A DNA stretch of 6,998 bases from Phycisphaeraceae bacterium (GTDB lineage: Bacteria; Planctomycetota; Phycisphaerae; Phycisphaerales; Phycisphaeraceae), in contig SKPT01000502.1 of NCBI GenBank assembly GCA_007119405.1, positions 1 through 6,998 on the forward strand, in the 5' to 3' direction. Both the position numbers and the translations under genes were made by a program. Positions within the stretch are counted from its first letter, which is position 1, and each line of letters starts with the position of its first letter. Under the pieces are notes generated by a model. The model saw nothing but the letters and a program-made list of their open reading frames with translations, was not told where the DNA came from and did no database searches. Shown here piece by piece: positions 1 to 4,727 of the stretch.

Positions 1-1
1 C

Positions 2-214
2 GCCAACAGCCGCACGGTCGAGCAGATCCGGCAGTACCTGGGTGTGGACAGCCTGCATTTTCTTTCGCTTGACGGCCTGCTCTCGTGCGTCAGCCGCGAT
101 CCGGGCAGCTATTGTCACGCGTGCTGGTCGGGCCAGTACCGCATCGAGCCGGACCGCCCGGTCAACAAGCTGGACCTGGAGCGGCATCAGTTGCGGATCT
201 TCCAGGGCTCGTGA
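2..214 (+). CDS. purF: Amidophosphoribosyltransferase, C-terminal fragment (5' end outside window)
   Basis: This is the last 70 codons of a gene that begins left of the window and ends at TGA 212-214. The enzyme (glutamine PRPP amidotransferase) transfers ammonia from glutamine to PRPP to give phosphoribosylamine, the first committed step of purine synthesis in the cytoplasm. The visible tail matches the family's C-terminal end: a Y-L-G-V-D-S-L-x-F-L-S-L-D-G-L-L stretch (fragment residues 12-27), then YCHACWSGQY (37-46). The C-x-x-C pair (Cys38, Cys41) corresponds to the last two cysteine ligands of the [4Fe-4S] cluster in the Bacillus-type enzyme, so this is probably an iron-sulphur PurF. 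The glutaminase domain, PRPP loop and other two cysteines are not visible. The next gene starts 171 nt downstream, across repeat-like DNA, so cotranscription is uncertain. Confidence 0.88.
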   Translation, partial: ANSRTVEQIRQYLGVDSLHFLSLDGLLSCVSRDPGSYCHACWSGQYRIEPDRPVNKLDLERHQLRIFQGS

Positions 215-220
215 GATGGA

Positions 221-361
221 GCCACAGATTGACACAGATGAACACGGATAAAGTCGGATAAGAACGCGCCCGCGCGTTAACGCCCGTCCTGAGCGAGTCC
301 GCGAGCGAAGGGCGGGATCTCGACCGAATCTTCTTCATCTGTGTTCATCCGTGGCTATTTT
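221..361. repeat. Imperfect inverted pair of a 'cacagatgaacac' word filling the purF-pduO spacer
   Basis: The spacer of 171 nt is almost entirely repeat-like. The left arm (221-241) and right arm (335-355) are inverted copies matching at 18 of 21 positions, with a perfect 10-bp core (232-241 with 335-344). Between them, 281-316 carries a second weak inverted segment (CGCCC at 281-285, GGGCG at 310-314) with the hexamer GAGCGA twice (291-296, 303-308). The right arm ends about 30 nt before the next start codon, and a spurious in-frame GTG at 341 lies inside it. I associate this word with dispersed repeats of planctomycete-like genomes, but copy number cannot be judged from one window. No promoter or U-tailed terminator is clear. 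Confidence 0.7.
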
Positions 362-385
362 TCCCCGTGGCGACGGAACCGCACC

Positions 386-949
386 ATGAAGCTCTACACC
401 AAGCGCGGCGACGCGGGGCAGACCGACCTGTTCGGCGGCCAGTCCACCAGCAAGCACGCGCTGCGCGTCAAGGCCTACGGCTGCGTCGACGAGCTCAACG
501 CGACGCTGGGCCTGGCGCGCGCGGCTTGTGACGACGACGATCTGCGGGCGCTGATTCACGAGTTGCAGGCGCGCCTCTTCGAGCTCGGCTCGGACCTGGC
601 CACGCCCCGGCCGGAGGGCGATGCGGCCGACAAGGCCCCGATTCCCCGCATCGGACCCGAGCACGTCGAGCGGATCGAGCGCCGCATCGACGCGCTCGAC
701 GCCACGCTCGAACCGATGCGGCACTTCATTCTGCCCGGGGGCAGCGAGCTGGCGGCCCGGCTGCACGTGGCGCGGACCGTCTGCCGGCGGGCGGAGCGGC
801 GCGTCGTGGCGCTGGCCGAGCAGGAGGACGTCGGGCCGAGCGTCGTGGTCTACCTCAATCGCCTCAGCGACCTGCTGTTCGTGATGGCCAGGCAGGCGAA
901 CAAGCTGGCGGGCGTGGCCGACGTGCCGTGGCATGCGCCGAATCGGTGA
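386..949 (+). CDS. pduO: Cob(I)alamin adenosyltransferase, PduO/MMAB type
   Basis: This 187-residue cytoplasmic enzyme moves the 5'-deoxyadenosyl group of ATP to cob(I)alamin, making adenosylcobalamin for radical mutases and diol dehydratases. Family motifs appear in order: the N-terminal ATP-binding segment YTKRGDAGQTDLFGG (residues 4-18); A-Y-G-C-V-D-E-L-N (30-38); FILPGGSELAARLHVARTVC (114-133), running into R-R-A-E-R (134-138), the arginine/glutamate-rich ATP and cobalamin site; and Y-L-N-R-L-S-D-L-L-F (156-165). The length is normal for the trimeric five-helix family. The ATG at 386 is chosen because homologues begin right at the M-K-L-Y-T-K motif. An in-frame GTG at 341 would add 15 residues translated from the upstream repeat. 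No good Shine-Dalgarno sequence precedes 386. No other cobalamin gene or adenosylcobalamin-dependent enzyme is nearby. The symbols cobO/btuR belong to an unrelated family. Confidence 0.92.
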   Translation: MKLYTKRGDAGQTDLFGGQSTSKHALRVKAYGCVDELNATLGLARAACDDDDLRALIHELQARLFELGSDLATPRPEGDAADKAPIPRIGPEHVERIERRIDALDATLEPMRHFILPGGSELAARLHVARTVCRRAERRVVALAEQEDVGPSVVVYLNRLSDLLFVMARQANKLAGVADVPWHAPNR

Positions 950-959
950 GGTGGCTCCG

Positions 960-1008
960 TTCTCGCAGAGGGCGCGGAGAGCGCAGCGATCGCCAAGTGA
1001 GCCAAGGT
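960..1008. repeat. Low-complexity 'cgcagagggcgc' word after pduO
   Basis: Eleven bases after the pduO stop comes a G/A/C-rich string, TTCTCGCAGAGGGCGC at 960-975, continuing with GGAGAGCGCAGCG and a CCAAGTGAGCCAAGG stretch (992-1006). It has the near-periodic GCAGAG/GCGCRGAG texture I associate with dispersed planctomycete intergenic repeats. Unlike the copies at 221-361 and 1635-1816, I find no inverted partner for it within this spacer. It does not encode a recognisable peptide. Confidence 0.5.
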
Positions 1009-1049
1009 CGCGGCGGCCCAGGGCCCGAGCGAACAGTAGAAGCGGTCGG

Positions 1050-1092
1050 GACGGCAGCGCCGGCGCTGTTCGCCGTCGCCCTTTGGGCGACG
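1050..1092 (+). promoter_or_regulatory. Overlapping alternative hairpins upstream of hsp20
   Basis: Two helices share bases. Helix 1 pairs GACGGC (1050-1055) with GCCGTC (1072-1077) and encloses most of the perfect 14-nt palindrome CAGCGCCGGCGCTG (1055-1068). Helix 2 pairs CGTCGCCC (1074-1081) with GGGCGACG (1085-1092) around a TTT loop, a perfect 8-bp stem. Bases 1074-1077 belong to both, so the helices exclude each other, as in attenuator-like switches. No U-tract directly follows; the nearest T5 is at 1125-1129. Whether this DNA is transcribed as the hsp20 leader is unknown. It could instead be a decayed intergenic hairpin, since GGTGCCAC, shared with the post-lon cluster, follows at 1103-1110. 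Confidence 0.4.
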
Positions 1093-1174
1093 CGGGGTGC
1101 CGGGTGCCACCTGCCGCGTTCGCGTTTTTCTGGAGAACCGCGTCGTCGTAATCGCTACGATGGAGCGTTGGCAT

Positions 1175-1198
1175 GCTGCCGGGCCGGGCCCCGGCGGC
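1175..1198 (+). promoter_or_regulatory. GC-rich hairpin just upstream of the hsp20 ribosome binding site
   Basis: GCTGCCGGG (1175-1183) pairs with CCCGGCGGC (1190-1198): nine pairs, one of them G-U, around a six-base loop. The stem ends nine bases before the GGAG at 1208-1211. It does not cover the Shine-Dalgarno bases, so it is not a classic RNA thermometer, but it would be a stable leader structure if transcribed. Confidence 0.35.
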
Positions 1199-1207
1199 GA
1201 CTTGTTT

Positions 1208-1211
1208 GGAG
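1208..1211 (+). promoter_or_regulatory. Shine-Dalgarno site fixing the hsp20 start
   Basis: GGAG lies eight bases before ATG 1220. The in-frame alternatives, ATG at 1160 and ATG at 1097, have no comparable site at the right distance and would add residues with no similarity to the family. Confidence 0.6.
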
Positions 1212-1219
1212 CGCGGAAA

Positions 1220-1636
1220 ATGTCGCAGCATCGTCGCGTATCGTTCAGCGGCCACGTCCAGGCGGTGGTCAAGCAGAGCTACTCGATCGGGAGCACGGCC
1301 CGGGGCCCGTCGGTGGAGGCGTGGTCGCCGGCGGTGAACGTCTACCAGTTGCCGGGGCGGCTGGAGGTGTGCGTGGAGCTGGCGGGCGTCGAGCCGGGCG
1401 CCATCGACGTGCGCGTCGAGCCGGGGCTGCTGCGGATCGCCGGCGTCCGCCCGGCGCCGGACCCCCGGCCGGAGGAGCGCGGGCCCGGGCCAATGCGCAT
1501 CCTGGACATGGAGATTGACGCGGGCATGTTCCTGCGCGAGGTGCGCCTGCCCGCGGACGTGGACCTGTCGCGCGTCGAGAGCCGGTACGACCAGGGCATG
1601 CTCCGCGTGACCGTGCCGATGAAGAAGCGGAAATAG
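1220..1636 (+). CDS. Small heat-shock protein, Hsp20/alpha-crystallin family
   Basis: This 138-residue ATP-independent holdase would bind unfolding proteins in the cytoplasm and keep them refoldable. The first ~30 residues are a short variable N-terminal arm. The alpha-crystallin domain runs from about 35 to 133: WSPAVNVYQLPGRLEV (35-50) and E-L-A-G-V-E-P (53-59) form the opening beta strands. M-F-L-R-E-V-R-L-P-A-D-V-D (103-115) matches the family's F-x-R-x-x-x-L-P-x-x-V-D. Q-G-M-L-R-V-T-V-P (125-133) is the version here of the conserved G-V-L motif. The protein stops after a basic M-K-K-R-K tail, so the C-terminal extension with the I-x-I motif that links dimers into large oligomers is absent. 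A proline-rich loop sits at 78-91. The gene is codirectional with lon, 214 nt upstream of its preferred start. No CIRCE element is visible. Confidence 0.87.
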   Translation: MSQHRRVSFSGHVQAVVKQSYSIGSTARGPSVEAWSPAVNVYQLPGRLEVCVELAGVEPGAIDVRVEPGLLRIAGVRPAPDPRPEERGPGPMRILDMEIDAGMFLREVRLPADVDLSRVESRYDQGMLRVTVPMKKRK

Positions 1637-1816
1637 CCACGAATGAACACGGGACGCCAATGGAGGATGACGTGGGGTTTGGAGAAACCGCGAAGGCGCG
1701 AAGCAGGCGAAGGGCGCGAGGAAGAGACAGCGAATTCAATGCCCTCTGCCCTGGCGCCGTCGCGGCTCTTCGCTGCTTCGCGGTTTGTTTGTGTTCATTC
1801 GTGTTCATTCGTGGCT
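1635..1816. repeat. Nested inverted repeat occupying the hsp20-lon spacer
   Basis: The outer arms are a perfect 17-bp inverted repeat: AGCCACGAATGAACACG (1635-1651) and its complement (1800-1816). Next to the right arm the 10-mer GTGTTCATTC occurs twice in tandem (1791-1800, 1801-1810). Inside lies a second pair: AAACCGCGAAG (1685-1695) pairs with 1776-1786, and CGCGAAGCAG (1697-1706) pairs with 1773-1782. The left inner arm therefore equals the right one plus a tandem duplication of an 8-nt unit (CGCGAAGG then CGCGAAGC). The left outer arm begins on the last two bases of the hsp20 stop codon. Transcribed, it could fold into a long interrupted stem between the two genes. There is no U-tract and no coding potential. 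Confidence 0.75.
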
Positions 1817-1839
1817 GCTTCCGATCTGCTGAATGAGTC

Positions 1840-1845
1840 AAGGAG
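1840..1845 (+). promoter_or_regulatory. Shine-Dalgarno site supporting the lon GTG start
   Basis: AAGGAG sits five bases before GTG 1851, in frame with lon. The upstream in-frame ATG at 1833 has no such site before it, and this AAGGAG would lie inside its coding sequence. Confidence 0.6.
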
Positions 1846-1850
1846 CCGAC

Positions 1851-4349
1851 GTGGCTGACGATCATGAGACGAGCAAGCCCGGGCCGTGGGCGTCGGTGCA
1901 TGAGCCGGACCCGGTGCGTGCGATGACCAGCGCGCCGGGCGAGACGGTGCCGGGCGAGCCGGTTCCCGAGGCCGAGGCGCCTGTCGACGAGGCCGGCGGC
2001 CTGCCCGACGTGGTGCCGATCATGCCGCTGCGGGCGACGGTGTGCTTTCCGGGCACGATCATGTCGCTGGCGGTGGGTCGGCCGTCGACCAAGCGGCTGC
2101 TGGACGAGTCGCTGCCACAGTCGAAGGTGATCGGGCTGTTCACGCAGAAGGACGAGGAGGTCGAGTCGCCGGACCTGGCGGAGCTCTACCCGGTGGGCAC
2201 GCTGGGACAGGTGCTCAAGCTCATCCGCCAGCCCGACGAGACCGTCACCATCATCGTCCAGGGCCTGCGCCGCTGCCGGATCGAGCGGCCGATGCAGCGT
2301 CAGCCGTTTCTGCGCGCCAAGGTCACGCAGCTCAAGGAGAAGGCCGGGCGGGGCAAGGGCTTCGCCGCCAGCGTCAATCAGCTTCGCGAGGAGGCGCGGC
2401 AGCTCATCGAGGCCACGCCCAACGCGCCGGAGCAGGCGCTGACGGTGTTGATGAACATCGACGAGCCGGGCAACCTCGCCGACTTTCTCGTGTCCAACCT
2501 CGAGATGGGCGTGCCGACGAAGCAGGATCTGCTCGAGGAGCTGGACGTAGCCGAGCGCGTCCGCCGGGTGCACCGCGAGGTGACGCGTCAGCTCGAGATG
2601 GCCAAGCTCCAGCAGAAGATCCAGCAGGACGTGCAGAGCTCGATCGGCCAGTCGCAGCGGCGGATGTTCCTGCGCGAGCAGATGAAGGCGATCCAGCGCG
2701 AGCTGGGCGAGGACGCCGCCGGCGGCGGGGGCGAGTCGGTCAACCAGCTTCGCCAGCGCATCGTCGAGGCTGCTCCGCCCGAGAAGGTCATGGCCGAGGC
2801 GGAGCGCGAGCTGGCCCGCCTGGAGGTGATCCCCGCGGCGAGTCCGGAATACTCCGTCATCACCACTTACCTGGAGCTCCTGGCCGAGCTGCCCTGGTCC
2901 GCGTCCAGCAAGGACAACCTGGACCTGAACCGGGCGCAGCAGGTGCTGGACCGCGACCACTTCGACCTGGACAAGGTCAAGCGGCGGCTGATCGAGTTCC
3001 TGGCGGTGCGCAAGCTCAACCCCGAAGGCCGGGGGCCCATCCTCTGCCTCGTCGGGCCGCCGGGCGTGGGCAAGACGAGCCTGGGCCAGTCCATCGCCGA
3101 TGCCCTGGGCAGGCAGTTCGCACGCATCAGCCTCGGCGGCATCCGCGACGAGGCGGAGATCCGAGGCCACCGGCGGACCTACATCGGCGCGATGGCGGGG
3201 CGGATCATCCAGGAGATCCGCCGCGCGGGCACCAACAACCCGGTCATGATGCTCGATGAGCTGGACAAGGTGGGCGCCGACTTCCGGGGCGACCCGGCGT
3301 CGGCGCTGCTGGAGGTGCTGGACCCGCGGCAGAACCACCAATTCGTCGATCGCTACCTGGACCTGCCCTTTGATCTGTCGCACGTGATCTTCATCGGCAC
3401 CGCCAACTACATGGGCAACGTGCCGCCGGCGCTGCGCGACCGCATGGAGGTGATCGACATCCCCGGCTACACGGACCACGACAAAGTCGAGATCGCCAAG
3501 GCCTTCCTTGTGCCACGCCAGCTCGAGGAGAACGGGCTGCGCAAGGCGCAGTGCGGTTGGCGCGTCGCGGGGATCCGCAAGATCATCGCCGACTACACCC
3601 GCGAGGCGGGCGTGCGCGAGCTGGAGCGGCAGATCGGAGCCGTCTGCCGGGGCGTGGCGGCGGAGGTGGCGCGCAACGGGCGGCGCAAGCACAAGGCCGT
3701 CGTCGACGACAAGCTCGTGCGCAAGCTGCTGGGGCCGGAGAAATACGCCCGCGAGCTGGACGTGCGCACTCAGGCGCCGGGCGTGGCGATGGGCCTGGCG
3801 TACACGCCCACGGGCGGGGAGGTGCTGTTCGTCGAGGCCACCGCGTACCCGGGCAAGGGCAACGTGATCCTGACCGGCCACATCGGCGACGTGATGAAGG
3901 AGTCCGCCAACGCCGCGCTGTCGCTGTTCAAGAGCCGGGGCCCGAGCCTGGGCTACGACGTCAAGCAGCTCGCGGAGCGCGACCTGCACGTGCACGTGCC
4001 CGCCGGGGCCGTGCCCAAGGATGGGCCCAGCGCGGGCGCGGCGATCTTCACCGCCATCGCGTCGCTGCTGCTGAACGTCAAGGTCTACGACCGCCTGGCG
4101 ATGACGGGCGAGGTCACGCTGCGCGGCAAGGTGCTGCCGGTCGGTGGGATCAAGGAGAAGACGCTGGCCGCGTCGCGGGCCGGGCTCAGGACGATCCTGC
4201 TGCCCAAGCAGAACGAGCGCGACATGGAGGAGGTCGACAGGCAGGTCCGGAAGCGCTGCACGTTCCATTTCGTGGAGACGGTCGACGAGGTGCTGGAGCT
4301 GGCGCTGGGCAAGCAGAAGCTCAAGGAGGCGGCGAAGGCGGGGCGGTAG
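1851..4349 (+). CDS. lon: ATP-dependent serine protease Lon (LonA type)
   Basis: A complete 832-residue hexameric AAA+ protease of the cytoplasm that unfolds and degrades damaged and short-lived proteins. An acidic, proline-rich extension (1-51) precedes the substrate-binding LAN domain, from P-I-M-P-L-R (56-61) to about 245. A charged, partly coiled-coil helical region follows. The ATPase domain has Walker A GPPGVGKT (402-409, Lys408), pore loop Y-I-G-A-M-A-G (from Tyr444), Walker B with Asp469-Glu470, sensor-1 Asn519, the conserved L-R-D-R-M-E arginine (Arg531) and the R-E-A-G-V-R sensor-2 segment (584-589). The protease domain has P-K-D-G-P-S-A-G with nucleophile Ser727 and G-G-I-K-E-K with Lys770, 43 residues apart as in E. 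coli Lon (Ser679/Lys722). GTG 1851 is preferred for its AAGGAG; ATG 1833 would add six residues. The pore loop has Ala where Lon usually has Pro. It lies downstream of hsp20. Confidence 0.96.
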   Translation: MADDHETSKPGPWASVHEPDPVRAMTSAPGETVPGEPVPEAEAPVDEAGGLPDVVPIMPLRATVCFPGTIMSLAVGRPSTKRLLDESLPQSKVIGLFTQKDEEVESPDLAELYPVGTLGQVLKLIRQPDETVTIIVQGLRRCRIERPMQRQPFLRAKVTQLKEKAGRGKGFAASVNQLREEARQLIEATPNAPEQALTVLMNIDEPGNLADFLVSNLEMGVPTKQDLLEELDVAERVRRVHREVTRQLEMAKLQQKIQQDVQSSIGQSQRRMFLREQMKAIQRELGEDAAGGGGESVNQLRQRIVEAAPPEKVMAEAERELARLEVIPAASPEYSVITTYLELLAELPWSASSKDNLDLNRAQQVLDRDHFDLDKVKRRLIEFLAVRKLNPEGRGPILCLVGPPGVGKTSLGQSIADALGRQFARISLGGIRDEAEIRGHRRTYIGAMAGRIIQEIRRAGTNNPVMMLDELDKVGADFRGDPASALLEVLDPRQNHQFVDRYLDLPFDLSHVIFIGTANYMGNVPPALRDRMEVIDIPGYTDHDKVEIAKAFLVPRQLEENGLRKAQCGWRVAGIRKIIADYTREAGVRELERQIGAVCRGVAAEVARNGRRKHKAVVDDKLVRKLLGPEKYARELDVRTQAPGVAMGLAYTPTGGEVLFVEATAYPGKGNVILTGHIGDVMKESANAALSLFKSRGPSLGYDVKQLAERDLHVHVPAGAVPKDGPSAGAAIFTAIASLLLNVKVYDRLAMTGEVTLRGKVLPVGGIKEKTLAASRAGLRTILLPKQNERDMEEVDRQVRKRCTFHFVETVDEVLELALGKQKLKEAAKAGR

Positions 4350-4374
4350 CGCGCCGTCAATGCAGCGGGGGTGC

Positions 4375-4397
4375 CACTGGCGGCTTGTCCGCCAGTG
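4375..4397. repeat. 9-bp perfect hairpin 26 nt after the lon stop
   Basis: CACTGGCGG (4375-4383) and CCGCCAGTG (4389-4397) pair perfectly around the loop CTTGT. It is the first structure after lon and begins with the GTGCCAC string that recurs in this spacer. It could protect the lon mRNA 3' end or aid termination, but no U-run follows. Confidence 0.65.
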
Positions 4398-4475
4398 CCT
4401 GGGCGACCCGTGCCGGCGAGGCGGGTCAAGGCGACGATCAGGACACCTCGTTGACGTGGACCGTACGCCGCCGCC

Positions 4476-4494
4476 CCGGGACCACCGGTCCCGG
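4476..4494. repeat. 8-bp perfect GC hairpin
   Basis: CCGGGACC (4476-4483) pairs with GGTCCCGG (4487-4494) around ACC. It lacks the GGTGCCAC flank of its neighbours and has no T-run on either side. It is a possible factor-assisted termination or stabilising structure for either convergent transcript. Confidence 0.5.
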
Positions 4495-4546
4495 CTTCAT
4501 GCGGGTGATTCGTGTCATACGCGTTGCAGATCGTTGCAGCGCTTTG

Positions 4547-4639
4547 CGGGTGCCACACAGCATCCCCAAGGGTGCTGTCTGCTACGGACATCCACGGCGC
4601 ACCACACACAGCAGCCTTCGGCCTGCTGTGTGGCACCCG
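4547..4639. repeat. 16-bp perfect inverted repeat enclosing two hairpins
   Basis: CGGGTGCCACACAGCA (4547-4562) is the exact inverse of 4624-4639. Each arm also belongs to its own local hairpin. The left is ACAGCATCC (4557-4565) with GGGTGCTGT (4570-4578), including one G-T pair and the loop CCAA. The right is CACACAGCAG (4605-4614) with CTGCTGTGTG (4623-4632), ten perfect pairs, then a C-C mismatch and a C-G pair closing TTCG. The segment can therefore fold as one long-range stem or as two small hairpins. It may be two tandem, partly diverged copies of one REP-like element. Confidence 0.7.
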
Positions 4640-4656
4640 GGGTGCGACGACGAACG

Positions 4657-4684
4657 CACGGCTTGCCCTTCGGGTCAAGCCGTG
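4657..4684. repeat. 9-bp perfect hairpin with a UUCG loop
   Basis: CACGGCTTG (4657-4665) pairs with CAAGCCGTG (4676-4684). A C-T mismatch, two C-G pairs and the tetraloop TTCG complete it. It is followed by GGCACCC (4684-4690), giving the same GTGGCACC edge as the hairpin at 4605-4632. The stem sequence differs from that hairpin while loop and edge are shared. It lies 43 nt beyond the rhamnosidase stop on the - strand. Confidence 0.65.
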
Positions 4685-4727
4685 GCACCCAGCGTTCAAG
4701 CCTTTCCCGGATCGGAACTGCCTCACC

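Larger units (their letters stand above)
4350..4727. other. Convergent spacer between lon and the rhamnosidase gene, rich in hairpins
   Basis: This 378-nt stretch separates two genes that face each other. I see no convincing coding sequence; the open frames through it are continuations of shadow frames. It holds five separate hairpins (4375-4397, 4476-4494, 4557-4578, 4605-4632, 4657-4684), and the octamer GGTGCCAC or its complement occurs four times (4370, 4549, 4630, 4682). CGTTGCAG is directly repeated at 4522-4529 and 4532-4539. None of the hairpins has a clear U-tract on either strand, so intrinsic termination is not demonstrated, although this is where both transcripts should end. Confidence 0.7.

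Noticed and set aside
221..361. Insertion-sequence ends or att-type flanks around the purF-pduO spacer element
   Set aside because: No transposase or integrase is present, the 18/21 arms are not accompanied by a visible target duplication, and the element is only about 140 nt. A small dispersed repeat fits better.
1111..1129. Possible intrinsic terminator after pduO (CGCG-TT-CGCG followed by T5 at 1125-1129)
   Set aside because: The stem is only four pairs with a two-base loop, too small to fold stably, and the T-run is short. I do not call it a terminator.
335..1660. A 441-codon - strand open frame opposite pduO and hsp20
   Set aside because: It starts inside the repeat at 1635-1660, crosses two real genes antisense and ends in the other repeat. 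The composition is that of a GC shadow, and its continuity across two spacers only reflects the scarcity of stops in GC-rich DNA.
1269..4268. A 999-codon open frame on the - strand opposite lon and hsp20
   Set aside because: It is a mirror of high-GC codon usage on the opposite strand. Its translation is low-complexity (Leu, Arg, Ala, His, Asp), has no domain I recognise, and lies opposite a Lon with every catalytic motif intact.
4547..4690. CRISPR array or tRNA-like structure in the hairpin cluster
   Set aside because: The repeats are inverted and of unequal spacing, with no regularly spaced identical direct repeats and no spacers. No cloverleaf with a plausible anticodon arm or CCA end can be drawn.
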